Position numbers and translations under genes: made by a program. Shown in pieces: positions 1-12,265 of a stretch of DNA of 64,000 nt (its first letter is position 1; each line of letters begins with the position of its first letter). Under the pieces are notes generated by a model. The model was given only the letters and a program-made list of their open reading frames with translations, ran no database searches and was not told the origin of the DNA. The DNA comes from Paenibacillus sp. IHBB 10380 (GTDB lineage Bacteria; Bacillota; Bacilli; Paenibacillales; Paenibacillaceae): NCBI RefSeq assembly GCF_000949425.1, contig NZ_CP010976.1, positions 4,464,001-4,528,000 of the forward strand, read 5' to 3'.

Positions 1-48
1 TTAACAATACATTATGCGCCTATCTTAAGTTAAGTGCTTTCACATACA

Positions 49-88
49 AAAAGAACAGTCCGCTGGAAACCCAGCGTGACTGTTCTTT
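49..88. terminator. Terminator of the atp operon
   Basis: Long inverted repeat just after atpC: arms AAAGAACAGTC and GACTGTTCTTT enclose a second stem CGCTGG/CCAGCG. On the minus strand it is followed by a T-rich run, so it should end the ATP synthase transcript. It is nearly symmetric and could also stop transcription entering from the other side. Confidence 0.85.
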
Positions 89-99
89 GGATACTATAT

Positions 100-513
100 T
101 TATTTATCGGACTGGCCCGATACATCGATCCGGTTCATCGCTCTCTTCAGAGCAAGCTCTGCACGTTGGAAATCAATATGATCCTGAGTACTGCGAGCAG
201 CCAAACGACGTTCGGCACGTTCTTGAGCAGCACGGGCACGTTCCACATCAATTTCCTCTGAAAGCTCAGCACTCTCAGCCAATATAACCACTTTGTCCTT
301 CCGAACTTCCACGAAGCCACCGCTTATTGCAATTGAGAGCTGTTCTTTACCCAATTGAACAATGATGGGCGCTACTTGTAATGGAGTTACAAAGGGAATA
401 TGGCCGGGTAAAATACCAAGTGCACCTTCAACACCACGAACGATCAGCCCTTCAACCTGTCCAGTATAGGCTGTATGATCAGGCGTCACAATTTCAAGTA
501 AAATGGTACTCAT
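100..513 (-). CDS. atpC: ATP synthase F1 epsilon subunit
   Basis: Epsilon subunit of the F1 central stalk, 137 residues, the usual length. It couples rotor and catalytic head and can inhibit ATP hydrolysis. The N-terminal half is the beta sandwich (LEIVTPDHTAYTGQVEGLIV, GILPGHIPFVTPL) and the C-terminal third is the charged helical hairpin rich in Glu, Arg and Ala. The ATG is preceded by AGGAGGGG at a good distance. It is the last gene of the operon, separated from atpD by a 145-bp gap that carries a triple hairpin array. Cytoplasmic face of the membrane. Identification is certain from sequence and operon position. Confidence 0.97.
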   Translation of the reverse strand: MSTILLEIVTPDHTAYTGQVEGLIVRGVEGALGILPGHIPFVTPLQVAPIIVQLGKEQLSIAISGGFVEVRKDKVVILAESAELSEEIDVERARAAQERAERRLAARSTQDHIDFQRAELALKRAMNRIDVSGQSDK

Positions 514-529
514 GTCTTCCCCTCCTAAA

Positions 530-646
530 AGCTATTCGAAGAATAGCTTTCTTCGTAAGCATTAGCTCAGCTATTCGAAGAATAGCTTACATCGTAAGCA
601 TTAGCCTAGCTATTCGAAGAATAGCTCACTTCGTAAGCATTAGCTA
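530..646 (-). repeat. Triple 39-bp hairpin repeat between atpD and atpC
   Basis: Three direct tandem copies, period 39 bp (starting at 530, 569 and 608). Each copy has a perfect 8-bp palindromic stem AGCTATTC-GAA-GAATAGCT (530-548, 569-587, 608-626) followed by a near-constant linker with the core TCGTAAGCATTAGC. In the atpDC mRNA this gives three consecutive hairpins directly 3' of the beta-subunit cistron. The linker core is shared with the array after atpA (2975-3098), although the stem sequences differ completely. Function unknown; a role in differential mRNA stability is inference. Confidence 0.9.
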
Positions 647-657
647 ACTCAGACTCA

Positions 658-2097
<1,440 letters not shown>

Positions 2098-2958
2098 TTA
2101 AGATTGAGCATTTGCTCCTGCCACAATCTCGGATATTTCTTGAGTAATCGCTGCTTGGCGAGCACGGTTATAAGTAAGCTGTAATTCACCGATCATTTTT
2201 GTCGCGTTCTTGGTAGCACTACCCATCGCCGTCATTCTCGAACCAAGTTCACTAGCTTTACCGTCCAATAGGGCGCCAAAAATGAGTGTCTCAGCATATT
2301 TCGGAAGAAGCACTTCAAGAACACCTGCCGCAGACGGCTCATATTCATAATTAGCTTCGATCTTGTCTGATTCTAAAGTCTTCATTGGCAACAATTGTTC
2401 CGCTTCAGGAACTTGTGTCAATGCATTCACGAAACGATTGTAACAGATGAACAACTCATCGATCTGACCTTCTTCGAATTGACGCACCGCTGCATAAGCA
2501 ATCGATTTAATGTCAGCAAATGAAGGTGTATCCGACAAATCTGTGAGCTCTCCTACGATAGGCATCTCTCTACGTCGGAAGTAATCTCTTCCTTTACGTC
2601 CAATGACAAACAATACGTATTCATCTTTGGATTGATGACGTTCAGCAATAATCCCCATCACTTTTTTCAAAATGTTAGCATTATAGCCACCAGCAAGACC
2701 GCGATCCGAAGTTATGACCAGATACCCTGTTTTTTTAACAGGACGTTGTTCAAACATTGGATGCGAGTTTCCATCGGATGCCGCAGCAATACTGTTCACT
2801 ACTTCTTTAAGCTTGTCAGAGTATGGGCGAGCTGATTGGGCCTTCTCCTGAGCTCTTCTAAGCTTCGAAGCCGCTACCATTTCCATCGCCTTGGTGATTT
2901 GTTTCGTACTCTGCACACTCTTAATTTGGCGTTTAATATCACGTAATCCTCTTGCCAT
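2098..2958 (-). CDS. atpG: ATP synthase F1 gamma subunit
   Basis: Gamma subunit, the central rotor shaft, 286 residues as expected. The N-terminal helix (GLRDIKRQIKSVQSTKQITKAM) and the C-terminal helix with SRMTAMGSATKNA and the terminal RARQAAITQEISEIV motif are the two coiled-coil helices that insert into the alpha3beta3 head. One copy per enzyme. A GAGGTGG-type ribosome site precedes the ATG. The 185-bp gap to upstream atpA is occupied by an array of five hairpins, unusually long for this operon. Confidence 0.97.
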   Translation of the reverse strand: MARGLRDIKRQIKSVQSTKQITKAMEMVAASKLRRAQEKAQSARPYSDKLKEVVNSIAAASDGNSHPMFEQRPVKKTGYLVITSDRGLAGGYNANILKKVMGIIAERHQSKDEYVLFVIGRKGRDYFRRREMPIVGELTDLSDTPSFADIKSIAYAAVRQFEEGQIDELFICYNRFVNALTQVPEAEQLLPMKTLESDKIEANYEYEPSAAGVLEVLLPKYAETLIFGALLDGKASELGSRMTAMGSATKNATKMIGELQLTYNRARQAAITQEISEIVAGANAQS

Positions 2959-2974
2959 GTTTTCACCACCTCAA

Positions 2975-3098
2975 AGTTTTGACGAATGTCAAAACTAGCA
3001 TCGAAAGCATTAACTTCGTTTTGACTAATGTCAAAACTAGCATCATAAGCGTCAACATAGTTTTGACGAGGTCAAAACTAGCATGTAAGCATTCTTTC
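2975..3098 (-). repeat. Triple 42-bp hairpin repeat between atpA and atpG
   Basis: Three direct tandem copies, period 42 bp (starting at about 2975, 3017 and 3059). Each has an 8-9 bp palindromic stem AGTTTTGAC/GTCAAAACT with a 3-4 nt loop (2975-2996, 3017-3038, 3059-3079; the second has C instead of A at its outer edge), then a linker AGCATCG/TAAGCATTAAC. The linker matches that of the atpD-atpC array, while the stem is unrelated. Stem symmetry is kept in every copy. Directly 3' of the alpha-subunit cistron. Confidence 0.9.
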
Positions 3099-3130
3099 CA
3101 AAAGAATGATACCGAGCCCTAAGGCTCGGT
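3090..3130 (-). terminator. Two further hairpins after atpA, the first a possible partial terminator
   Basis: Immediately downstream of atpA: ACCGAGCC/GGCTCGGT (3111-3130, 8-bp GC-rich stem, 4-nt loop), followed on the minus strand by ATCATTCTTTT, then CATTCTTT/AAAGAATG (3090-3108, 3-nt loop). The first could act as a weak intrinsic terminator or a block to 3' exonucleases. With the three repeats at 2975-3079 the atpA-atpG spacer would fold as five hairpins in a row. Since atpG, atpD and atpC must be expressed, complete termination is unlikely. Confidence 0.55.
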
Positions 3131-3143
3131 CTATAGTTATGAC

Positions 3144-4673
<1,530 letters not shown>

Positions 4674-4676
4674 CTA

Positions 4677-5222
4677 CTATGCTTGTCTCGCAAAAGATTG
4701 CTCCAGACGCGCAAGCTTGCCTGACAAGCTTCCATCGTACAAAGTATCGCCAATGACAACTTTCAATCCTCCGAGCAGACTTTTATCGATAATATTGGTC
4801 ACGCGAATATTTTTGTGCACAATTTGACCAAACTCAGCTGCCACGGTTTCTTTCTCCCGTTCATCAAGTTGATAAGTGGAATATACGACGGCATCCGCCC
4901 GTCCTAGGCTTTCACCTTCGAATTTGACGTAGCTCTCTAAAAGATCGGGGAATATATTCGTTCTCCGCCGTTTCACAAGTAATTCCACGGTATTGATCAC
5001 AGTCTGAGATAGCTTACCTTGAAGAGCTCTACTGAGCGCATTCAATTTATCGGCTTCGGAAATGTTTGGTGTAGACAGGAACGCTTCAATATCTGGATTC
5101 GATTGGATAGCTTCCACGATACTTTTCAAATCCTGTTCCACTTCAACGGTTCTTTGCTCCTGTGATGCCACATCAAACAGTGCCTTAGCATACCGTTTGG
5201 CGACTACCGTATCTCGACTCAT
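4677..5222 (-). CDS. atpH: ATP synthase F1 delta subunit
   Basis: Delta subunit (OSCP equivalent), 181 residues, linking the top of F1 to the peripheral b stalk. N-terminal helical bundle (VAKRYAKALFDVASQEQ) and C-terminal LGGLKVVIGDTLYDGSLSGKL are family hallmarks. Its ATG overlaps the atpF stop by four bases, indicating translational coupling. One copy per enzyme. Confidence 0.97.
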   Translation of the reverse strand: MSRDTVVAKRYAKALFDVASQEQRTVEVEQDLKSIVEAIQSNPDIEAFLSTPNISEADKLNALSRALQGKLSQTVINTVELLVKRRRTNIFPDLLESYVKFEGESLGRADAVVYSTYQLDEREKETVAAEFGQIVHKNIRVTNIIDKSLLGGLKVVIGDTLYDGSLSGKLARLEQSFARQA

Positions 5223-5707
5223 GATCTGCCCCCTACCTCTTTGAGGTATTGATCCACAAGATGCTCTTGCGTGTTGTCCATTTTGACTTCTTTATCAAGC
5301 AGCTTGGACGCAATTTTCACTGAAACAGTACCAAGTTCACTTCTCAATGCTTCAACAGCCTTGTTCTTCTCACTTTCAATGTCGCGAACAGCCTCAGATT
5401 TAAGGCGTACCACAGCATTGCTAGCTTCCTCAAGAATCTGTTCAGCTTGTTTACTGCTTGTCTGTTTAGAACGTTCAACGATATCGTATGCTTCTTTACG
5501 AGCTTCTTCCAACGCAACCTTTTGATCTTCAACATATTGCGTTGCTTGTTCCCGTGTTTGTTTAGCATCTTCTAATTGGTTAAGAACGAGTTCGCGGCGT
5601 TGCTCCATAATGCTAAATAATTTGCTAAAAGCGAATTTATTAAGCGCCCAATATAGAATGATAAACGAAGCTATAGATATAACGATATTCTCCCAAATAA
5701 TTTCCAC
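5219..5707 (-). CDS. atpF: ATP synthase Fo b subunit
   Basis: Peripheral stalk b subunit, about 162 residues: one N-terminal membrane helix (IVISIASFIILYWALNKFAF) followed by a long charged helix rich in Glu, Lys, Gln and Ala that dimerises and reaches delta. Start choice: the open frame begins with a GTG at 5716 that lies within the AAGGAGTGA ribosome site; the GTG at 5707 has correct spacing and yields the usual short N-terminus. Overlaps atpH by four bases. Confidence 0.95.
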   Translation of the reverse strand: MEIIWENIVISIASFIILYWALNKFAFSKLFSIMEQRRELVLNQLEDAKQTREQATQYVEDQKVALEEARKEAYDIVERSKQTSSKQAEQILEEASNAVVRLKSEAVRDIESEKNKAVEALRSELGTVSVKIASKLLDKEVKMDNTQEHLVDQYLKEVGGRS

Positions 5708-5810
5708 TGAAGTCACTCCTTCCCGTTAGAACATACGAATGAAATCTATTTACTGATAACTTGAATAAAACGAAGGCGCGGATGGCATCGGCCCTCCCCG
5801 CCAACCGAAA

Positions 5811-6041
<231 letters not shown>

Positions 6042-6124
6042 TTAAAATCTTCTTATTATTTGTGTAATATAATATCTTCTGCGTTAAGAATTCAATAGAT
6101 TCTGAATCTGTTCGCTGAAGTTAA

Positions 6125-6886
6125 TTAATGGTCTTCATGAATCGTTGTTTGAGCGATGTACACCATACTCAGAATCGTAAATATGAAGGCTTGTAAAGCG
6201 CCTATAAATATACTAAATCCTTGCCAAACCGCGAGAAACGGAATCCCTATGAAACTAAGCTTCAGGATAACAGTAATCAGGACTTCCCCAGCGAATATAT
6301 TAGCGAATAACCGAATTGCAAGCGCAACTGGCTTAGATAAATTCTCAATAATATTCAATGGAAGGAAAATCGGAAACGGTTCAATATAATGTCTCAAATA
6401 ATGTTTACGGTTCAGCTTGAGTCCAAGATAATTCATTAAAATAAAGATAACGATAGCAAGACCCGCAGTTATGTTAATGTCTGCCGTTGGTGACTTCCAC
6501 CAAAGAATCTCAGCATGTTCGCCATTCCCTAAATTTTTTGTGGCTTCAATAACGTGTCCAAATATTTCTTGAGGACCATGTGCTTCGGTAATGATAGAAA
6601 ACGGTAGTCCCAACAAGTTGGATACAAAGATGAACAGGATCAGTGTAAGCCCTAAAGATATATAAGGTTTCCCTTTCTTCAAGTCCATTGCGCTTCCAAT
6701 GAGACCCTGAACAAATTCCACAACCCATTCCATGAAATTCTGAAGCTTGGAAGGATTCTCTACCGATAAATTACGAACACAGAGCCTAACGAACACGAAT
6801 ACGACGATCATACTCACCAGCAACATAAAAATAGCTGATAGATCGAGATTCAGTCCCCCCACATGGATAATCGGTTGTTCATGCAT
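6125..6886 (-). CDS. atpB: ATP synthase Fo a subunit
   Basis: Membrane subunit a, 253 residues, with the two half-channels for protons. Five or six hydrophobic helices; the essential Arg lies in KPVALAIRLFANIFAGE, and the C-terminal helix ends in IFTILSMVYIAQTTIHEDH. The sequence follows the Bacillus type. Translated from an ATG preceded by an AAAGGAGGG-like site. Confidence 0.97.
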   Translation of the reverse strand: MHEQPIIHVGGLNLDLSAIFMLLVSMIVVFVFVRLCVRNLSVENPSKLQNFMEWVVEFVQGLIGSAMDLKKGKPYISLGLTLILFIFVSNLLGLPFSIITEAHGPQEIFGHVIEATKNLGNGEHAEILWWKSPTADINITAGLAIVIFILMNYLGLKLNRKHYLRHYIEPFPIFLPLNIIENLSKPVALAIRLFANIFAGEVLITVILKLSFIGIPFLAVWQGFSIFIGALQAFIFTILSMVYIAQTTIHEDH

Positions 6887-6917
6887 TGAAATGTATTCCC
6901 TCCTTTCGCTTAATATA

Positions 6918-7295
6918 TTAAATCATCTTTTTCACACTCAAATATATACCTACAGGAATGGTCAAAAGCTGCGGTAAGAAGAGTCCAGCAATGGTTAGTT
7001 CAAGTGAAAAATGTTCGATCTTCACGGAGAACATCACAGCCAGAAGGGCGAAACTAATTCGGGTTATGAAGCCTAGGCTAAATGCCCTCGTTTGTTGGGT
7101 TGCTACGGCGTGTGCAACTTTCCGGACTTTCGCTGAGAGATAGCGAGTATTTACCAAACCTGCTACCATTCCCAGGGCCATACCCAGAGAATAAATTCTG
7201 GATTCCGGATGAAGGGCCCACCCCATTAATAACCCTGCCAAGATAATCAATGACAGTCTGGTGACACCCTTCACAATGGAAGCTATATCATCCAT
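6918..7295 (-). CDS. atpI: ATP synthase subunit I (AtpI)
   Basis: 125-residue hydrophobic protein with four predicted membrane segments, in the position of AtpI, which assists c-ring assembly or Mg2+ supply in Bacillus. Seen: LIILAGLLMGWALHP, LGMALGMVAGLVNTRYLS, ISFALLAVMFSV and a final hydrophobic segment. Overlaps the preceding small gene by eight bases. Sequence conservation in this family is low, so the name rests partly on position. Confidence 0.85.
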   Translation of the reverse strand: MDDIASIVKGVTRLSLIILAGLLMGWALHPESRIYSLGMALGMVAGLVNTRYLSAKVRKVAHAVATQQTRAFSLGFITRISFALLAVMFSVKIEHFSLELTIAGLFLPQLLTIPVGIYLSVKKMI

Positions 7296-7527
7296 CTTGT
7301 TCCCCCAAAAATTTTTTGATCAATACGAAAACATGAATAGCCCCTAGAACTAGCCCTGAAATGGTTCCAATCGCCAGCCAATAACTAGGTCCATTATACA
7401 GACCCCTAAGCCATCTCCCTCCGAAAAATCCGATGAGAATATAGGTTGATAGCAGACCTCCAGCTGTACCAAGATGCAACGCTGTTTGCCAAATATTGTT
7501 ATTATTGTTCGGTTCATTCATGTGCAT
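7288..7527 (-). CDS. atpZ: AtpZ/AtpI-family small membrane protein
   Basis: 79-residue protein with two membrane helices (LHLGTAGGLLSTYILIGFFGG and YWLAIGTISGLVLGAIHVFVLI) and a short Asn-rich N-terminus. This is the AtpZ type found at the head of many Firmicutes atp operons, proposed to form a Mg2+/Ca2+ channel with AtpI. The start may be ATG 7527 or ATG 7521; neither has a strong ribosome site. Its stop overlaps atpI by eight bases. First gene of the operon. Confidence 0.8.
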   Translation of the reverse strand: MHMNEPNNNNNIWQTALHLGTAGGLLSTYILIGFFGGRWLRGLYNGPSYWLAIGTISGLVLGAIHVFVLIKKFLGEQDG

Positions 7528-7540
7528 ACAATCCCAACTA

Positions 7541-7570
7541 ATTTTACTGAATATAGTAAGAGTTTGTCAA
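7541..7570 (-). promoter_or_regulatory. Putative sigma-A promoter of the atp operon
   Basis: On the minus strand TTGACA (7570-7565) is followed after 18 bases by TAAAAT (7546-7541), just upstream of atpZ. The -35 is a perfect consensus and the spacer is slightly long. It is the only good match in the gap between mnaA and atpZ. Confidence 0.5.
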
Positions 7571-7681
7571 TCAAGTGAACTTCAAGATTTCGAGACAACA
7601 ATAGTAGAATTAAACACAAATAAAACCATATAAACCGTACAGTTCTACTGTACACTATCAGCTTTAACAAGCTATTTCGGT

Positions 7682-8851
7682 CTATTCTTCGTCTTGTGAT
7701 TTTGTGACCATTCTGTGAAATTCTTCAGGACGTTCCTCGTTAATCCCGAAATGGTGAAGAATCGCATTGACAATTCTTTCTGATGCACGTCCATCACCGT
7801 AAGGGTTGGCGGCCCTGCTCATGATGTCATAGGCTTCTTGGTTAATTAAAAGATTCTTGGTCCGTTCATACACCTTCTCTTCATCTGTACCTACTAATTC
7901 AAGTGTTGCCGCTTCGATTCCCTCAGGACGTTCCGTCGTGTCTCGAAGTACAAGCACCGGAACACCGAAGGATGGCGCCTCTTCTTGCAAGCCTCCAGAG
8001 TCCGTTAGAATTAGATGAGTATGGGGATAAAAGTTATGCAGATCAACGACATCCAAAGGTTCGATCAGCTTAATCCGAGGGTGATTCCCTAGTATTTCAT
8101 ACGCAGGTTCCTTCACAGCGGGACTTGGATGAACAGGGTATACAATCGCTACATCCTCAAATTCGTCGGCAATCCGTTTAATAGCACGGAAAATATGACG
8201 GTGCGGTTCGCCTTGAGACTCCCTGCGATGCGCCGTCATAAGAATAAGTTTTTTGCCTGATGCCCAATCCAACACAGGATGACGGTAACCTTGCTGTACG
8301 GTATATTGAAACACATCTGTCACTGTATTGCCTGTGATATATATACTTGACTCTGATTTGTTCTCCTTCTTCAAATTACCTGCAGACCAATCTGTAGGAG
8401 CAAAATGAAGATCAGCAAGAATACCCGTCAATTGACGGTTCATTTCTTCTGGAAATGGTGATAGTTTATTCCATGTTCGAAGTCCAGCTTCGACATGACC
8501 CACTTTAATTTGCTGCATTAATGAAGCATAACTCGCCAAAAATGTCGTCAGTGTATCGCCATGTACTAGCACAATATCAGGCTTAGCCTCACGAAGGACA
8601 GGTTCCAAACCTTCTAATACACGAATAGATATTTCATTTAAAGACTGACGATCCTTCATTACATCCAAGTCATAATCCGGATGGATTCCAAATACATCAA
8701 GTACTTGGTCGAGCAGTTCACGGTGCTGCGCTGTAACGCAGACAACCGATTCAATATGCTCAGGATGTTTTTGCAATTCCAAAATAAGTGGTGCCATCTT
8801 GATCGCTTCCGGGCGAACCCCGAAGATTGTCATTACTTTAATCTTTGACAT
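7682..8851 (-). CDS. mnaA: UDP-N-acetylglucosamine 2-epimerase
   Basis: Non-hydrolysing UDP-GlcNAc 2-epimerase (WecB/MnaA), interconverting UDP-GlcNAc and UDP-ManNAc for teichoic acid linkage units or other surface glycans. About 389 residues. Conserved features: FGVRPEAIKMAPL near the N-terminus, VHGDTLTTF, VGHVEAGLRT, FPEEMNRQ, and LTDSGGLQEEAPSFGVPVLVLR, which binds the nucleotide sugar. Start choice: ATG 8851 (MSKIKV) sits eight bases from GAGG, whereas the in-frame ATG at 8857 is too close. Lies just downstream of upp, probably cotranscribed. A weak hairpin (7637-7653) follows the stop. Confidence 0.95.
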   Translation of the reverse strand: MSKIKVMTIFGVRPEAIKMAPLILELQKHPEHIESVVCVTAQHRELLDQVLDVFGIHPDYDLDVMKDRQSLNEISIRVLEGLEPVLREAKPDIVLVHGDTLTTFLASYASLMQQIKVGHVEAGLRTWNKLSPFPEEMNRQLTGILADLHFAPTDWSAGNLKKENKSESSIYITGNTVTDVFQYTVQQGYRHPVLDWASGKKLILMTAHRRESQGEPHRHIFRAIKRIADEFEDVAIVYPVHPSPAVKEPAYEILGNHPRIKLIEPLDVVDLHNFYPHTHLILTDSGGLQEEAPSFGVPVLVLRDTTERPEGIEAATLELVGTDEEKVYERTKNLLINQEAYDIMSRAANPYGDGRASERIVNAILHHFGINEERPEEFHRMVTKSQDEE

Positions 8852-8866
8852 GCCCATTACCTCACT

Positions 8867-9496
8867 TTACTTGGTTCCGTATAAACGGTCTCCTGCATCA
8901 CCTAGTCCAGGAATAATATATCCATGTTCGTCTAATCTTTCGTCAAGTGCAGCAACATAAATATCAACGTCTGGATGCGCATCCTGTACCGCTTTGACTC
9001 CTTCTGGAGCTGCGATTAGATTCATCATCTTGATCTGAGTGCATCCACGTTTCTTCAGAACATCAATTGCTGCAATAGCTGATCCTCCTGTTGCCAACAT
9101 AGGATCAATAACGATCAGTTGACGCTCAGTAACGTCTGTTGGAAGCTTGGTATAATATTCCACGGGCTGCAACGTCTCTGGATCACGGAACAATCCTACG
9201 TGTCCAACCTTCGCAGCAGGAATAAGCTTCAACATCCCATCCAGCATGCCGAGTCCAGCGCGTAGAATTGGAATCAACCCAAGCATACGACCTGAAATAA
9301 CATGACCCTCTGTCTCTGCGACAGGAGTCTGAACTGTAACGGACTCCAATTGAATCTCTCTTGTAATCTCATATGCCATCAATGTCGCAACTTCATCAAC
9401 AAGTTCCCGAAAATCTTTCGTGTTCGTACGCACATCTCGTATAAAAGTTAACTTGTGTTGAATTAAAGGATGATCACATATCACCAATTTTCCCAT
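8867..9496 (-). CDS. upp: Uracil phosphoribosyltransferase
   Basis: Converts uracil and PRPP to UMP in pyrimidine salvage. 209 residues, typical. N-terminal [17 protein letters not shown], the PRPP-binding loop [16 protein letters not shown] and the C-terminal uracil-binding [16 protein letters not shown] are all intact. The glyA-upp-atp order matches Bacillus. A minus-strand TATAAT at 9581-9576, about 85 bp upstream, may be its -10 element. Confidence 0.97.
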   Translation of the reverse strand: MGKLVICDHPLIQHKLTFIRDVRTNTKDFRELVDEVATLMAYEITREIQLESVTVQTPVAETEGHVISGRMLGLIPILRAGLGMLDGMLKLIPAAKVGHVGLFRDPETLQPVEYYTKLPTDVTERQLIVIDPMLATGGSAIAAIDVLKKRGCTQIKMMNLIAAPEGVKAVQDAHPDVDIYVAALDERLDEHGYIIPGLGDAGDRLYGTK

Positions 9497-9717
9497 AGTA
9501 GCCCCTCCGTAGTTCGTATGTCTCTATGAACATACAATTCTTATGCCTTAGTTGTAGTATCTGCAAACCTCGTCTATTATATCATTCCCAGAAAAGAATT
9601 TGCACCTACGTAGGACATGTTTATTTCAAGACTGTGAACAAAGGACAAGGATCAATACGATAGAGGGCATTGGGCAGGATCATTTCATCCGCAATGTTTG
9701 TGACAAGCATAAAAAAA

Positions 9718-9790
9718 AGAACCTCTCGCAACAGTATGGAGCGCCAAAAATTTCAGCTGGTCTCTTAATCACTGCTACCGAGAGGTCTTT
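9718..9790 (-). terminator. Terminator after glyA
   Basis: In the 341-bp gap between upp and glyA. Arms CGAGAGG (9722-9728 complement) and its partner (9779-9785) extend through AAGA/TCTT and an inner CAGT/ACTG. On the minus strand the 3' arm is followed by TTCTTTTTTTT, so it should end the glyA transcript. Apart from this and a possible upp -10 element nothing else is recognisable in the gap; the 116-codon plus-strand frame over it has no family resemblance. Confidence 0.65.
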
Positions 9791-9837
9791 GCAAGCGAAA
9801 GATCGACCTCGACCCTTCGCCGCACATCATGTGAATT

Positions 9838-11085
9838 CTAATATTTCAAATCTGTATATAATGGATATTGGTCTGTTAGCTCAGCCACTCTTGCTGCTGC
9901 TTGCGCAAGTACAGCTTGGTCTTCCGTGTTCTTCAGCGTTAGAGCAATAATCTCACCTATAGCAACCATCGCCTTCTCATCCATACCCCGTGACGTTGCT
10001 GCCGGTGTACCAATGCGGATACCACTTGTAACAAATGGACTTGTTGGATCAAAAGGAATTGCGTTCTTGTTCACTGTAATTCCGATAGAATCAAGTACTT
10101 TCTCTGCAACTTTACCCGTAATATTTAAACCACGTGTATCAATTAGCATAAGGTGGTTATCTGTACCCCCAGAAACGATGTTCAAACCTTCGCTAATCAA
10201 TGTTTCAGCTAGAACCTGTGCATTCTTAACTACATTCTCCGCATATACCTTAAATGAAGGATCTAACGCTTCCTTCAAGGCTACTGCTTTGGAGGCAATA
10301 ACATGCATCAAAGGTCCACCCTGCATGCCTGGGAATACCGCTTTATCGATTGCTTGTGCCCATGGTTGTTTACAAATAATCATACCTCCACGTGGGCCAC
10401 GAAGCGTTTTGTGTGTAGTGGTTGTTACAAAGTGTGCATGAGGTACAGGACTAGGGTGAATTCCAGCAGCCACGAGTCCAGCAATATGAGCCATATCTAC
10501 CATGAACAGCGCGCCCACGTCATTAGCGATAGAAGCGAGTGCTTCAAAGTCAATGGTACGAGGATAAGCACTGGCACCCGCCACGAGTAACTTCGGACGA
10601 TGTTTGAACGCTAGCTTGCGCACTTCATCATAATCAATTAGGAAGGAATCTTCTTGAACACCGTAAGCTACAAAGTTATATAGAAGACCTGAAGCGTTAG
10701 CTGGACTACCGTGAGTTAAGTGTCCGCCATGTGCCAAGTTCATTCCTAGAACGGTATCTCCAGGTTTAAGCGCTGCTAGATAAACAGCCATATTCGCTTG
10801 TGCACCAGAGTGCGGCTGTACGTTAACATGCTCTGCTCCAAACAATTCTTTAGCACGATCACGAGCAATATCCTCAACGATATCTACGTGTTCACAACCA
10901 CCATAATATCTTTTGCCAGGATATCCTTCAGCATATTTATTGGTCAGTACAGAACCCATAGCTTCCATTACCGCTTCACTTACAATGTTCTCCGAAGCTA
11001 TAAGCTCGATGTTACTACGTTGACGTGCTAACTCTAATCCCATAGCCTCCAGTACAGCTGGGTCACTCTTACGCAATTGGTCCAT
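9838..11085 (-). CDS. glyA: Serine hydroxymethyltransferase
   Basis: PLP enzyme transferring the serine hydroxymethyl group to tetrahydrofolate, giving glycine and 5,10-methylene-THF. 415 residues. Shows the N-terminal [29 protein letters not shown], and the PLP-lysine loop [16 protein letters not shown] main source of one-carbon units, linking functionally to fhs at 47.8 kb. Preceded by an AGGAGG site. Confidence 0.97.
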   Translation of the reverse strand: MDQLRKSDPAVLEAMGLELARQRSNIELIASENIVSEAVMEAMGSVLTNKYAEGYPGKRYYGGCEHVDIVEDIARDRAKELFGAEHVNVQPHSGAQANMAVYLAALKPGDTVLGMNLAHGGHLTHGSPANASGLLYNFVAYGVQEDSFLIDYDEVRKLAFKHRPKLLVAGASAYPRTIDFEALASIANDVGALFMVDMAHIAGLVAAGIHPSPVPHAHFVTTTTHKTLRGPRGGMIICKQPWAQAIDKAVFPGMQGGPLMHVIASKAVALKEALDPSFKVYAENVVKNAQVLAETLISEGLNIVSGGTDNHLMLIDTRGLNITGKVAEKVLDSIGITVNKNAIPFDPTSPFVTSGIRIGTPAATSRGMDEKAMVAIGEIIALTLKNTEDQAVLAQAAARVAELTDQYPLYTDLKY

Positions 11086-11125
11086 AATTCATAGTCCTCC
11101 TAAGTTTTATTATGAGAATATCAAG

Positions 11126-11722
11126 TTAATCGCAAAGATGAGATTCATTCTCCTCTTGAATCGAACGTTCAAGAACATATTGGGCTCGTTCTCCACCAAT
11201 CATCTTCGGTCTTGTATAGGCTGTATTGACTCGTGCTTCTCCTATATAACGAATGCTTGGTCTAAGGGGAACTGCAACAGGACGTAGATGCATTCCGATC
11301 ATCGTCTCACCAATATCGATTCCAGCATGAGCTTCTACGGTTTCTGCAAGACAAGGGTCATCCATGGAGCGGTATGCCGCGGAAGCCATCGAACCTCCTG
11401 CTTTAGGATAAGGCACTGCGGCAACCTCTGTCAGACGCAGTTCATCCAATAGCGTTCGCTCCATGACTAATGCGCGATTTAAATGCTCACAACACTGATA
11501 CGTGACAAGAAATCCAAATTCATTACGAACTTCCTCAATTCCAGCAAGTAGTTCATTCGCGACTTCCAAAGCTCCAGATGTTCCAATTCGTTCGCCTACC
11601 ACTTCACTCGTACTCGTACCGACTACGAGCAGCTTACCGGGACCAAGCTTGGCAACCTCCACTAATTCACGAAGTACAAGCCCCACCTGCTCCCTTAGAG
11701 AGATCACCTGATTGTTCTTCAT
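11126..11722 (-). CDS. ywlG: TIGR01440/DUF436 family protein (YwlG)
   Basis: 198-residue protein of the conserved YwlG family, function unknown, always close to glyA and rpiB in Bacilli. Seen: KLLVVGTSTSEVVGERIGTSG, YQCCEHLNRALVMER and AHAGIDIGETMIGMHLRPVAVPLRP. Start: the open frame reaches 11758, but AAGGAGG lies directly before ATG 11722 (MKNNQVISLREQ), which also avoids overlapping rpiB. Probably translated with rpiB and glyA from one message. Confidence 0.9.
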   Translation of the reverse strand: MKNNQVISLREQVGLVLRELVEVAKLGPGKLLVVGTSTSEVVGERIGTSGALEVANELLAGIEEVRNEFGFLVTYQCCEHLNRALVMERTLLDELRLTEVAAVPYPKAGGSMASAAYRSMDDPCLAETVEAHAGIDIGETMIGMHLRPVAVPLRPSIRYIGEARVNTAYTRPKMIGGERAQYVLERSIQEENESHLCD

Positions 11723-11732
11723 AAGGGCCTCC

Positions 11733-12188
11733 TTAGACTTGCCGATACTTGTCTTCAATAGCCATGACCTTGTTCACACGATTCACGTGGCGTTCTCCCC
11801 CACTAAACGCTGTACTCAGCCATTCCTTGACGATTTCCTCAGCAAGCCCCGGTCCGATGACACGCTCTCCCATAGCCAGCACATTCGTATCATTATGCTC
11901 TCTCGTAGCCTTAGCAGAGAATACATCATGGACCAGAGCGCAACGAATGCCAGGCACCTTATTGGCTGCGATACTCATCCCAATACCCGTACCACAGATC
12001 AATATACCTCGATCTGCTGTACCTGCAACAACCTGTTCACATACAGGCAGAGCATAATCTGGATAGTCAACGGAATCAGAGCAATTACACCCCACGTCCA
12101 CAACCTCATGTCCGAGCTTCTGAATAACAGCAATAACGTCTTTTTTCAAGCCAATACCTGCATGATCAGTTCCTAGAGCAATCTTCAT
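11733..12188 (-). CDS. rpiB: Ribose-5-phosphate isomerase B
   Basis: Interconverts ribose 5-phosphate and ribulose 5-phosphate (pentose phosphate pathway). 151 residues. N-terminal MKIALGTDHAGIGLKKDVI, the catalytic Cys in ILICGTGIGMSIAANKV, and NVLAMGERVIGPGLAEEIV are diagnostic for the RpiB/LacAB family; single-gene context argues for RpiB. Corresponds to Bacillus ywlF. Ten bases upstream of ywlG. Confidence 0.95.
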   Translation of the reverse strand: MKIALGTDHAGIGLKKDVIAVIQKLGHEVVDVGCNCSDSVDYPDYALPVCEQVVAGTADRGILICGTGIGMSIAANKVPGIRCALVHDVFSAKATREHNDTNVLAMGERVIGPGLAEEIVKEWLSTAFSGGERHVNRVNKVMAIEDKYRQV

Positions 12189-12265
12189 CTTGTGAAAAAC
12201 CTCCTCAAATTCGCTTCTTAAGTATCTTGTACCATTATACCTTATTAATATGGTTAGAAGACGAA

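Noticed and set aside
3111..3130. Full terminator between atpA and atpG
   Set aside because: Stem is short and the T-run is interrupted; downstream genes are essential parts of the same complex, so at most partial termination is likely.
7637..7653. Hairpin GTACAG/CTGTAC after mnaA as a terminator
   Set aside because: Only a 6-bp stem with no proper T-run; kept as a weak possibility only.
9600..9950. 116-codon plus-strand frame between upp and glyA
   Set aside because: It crosses the glyA terminator and the end of glyA, has no plausible ribosome site and no recognisable domain.
9926..10441. 171-codon frame antisense to glyA
   Set aside because: Shadow of the highly conserved glyA frame.
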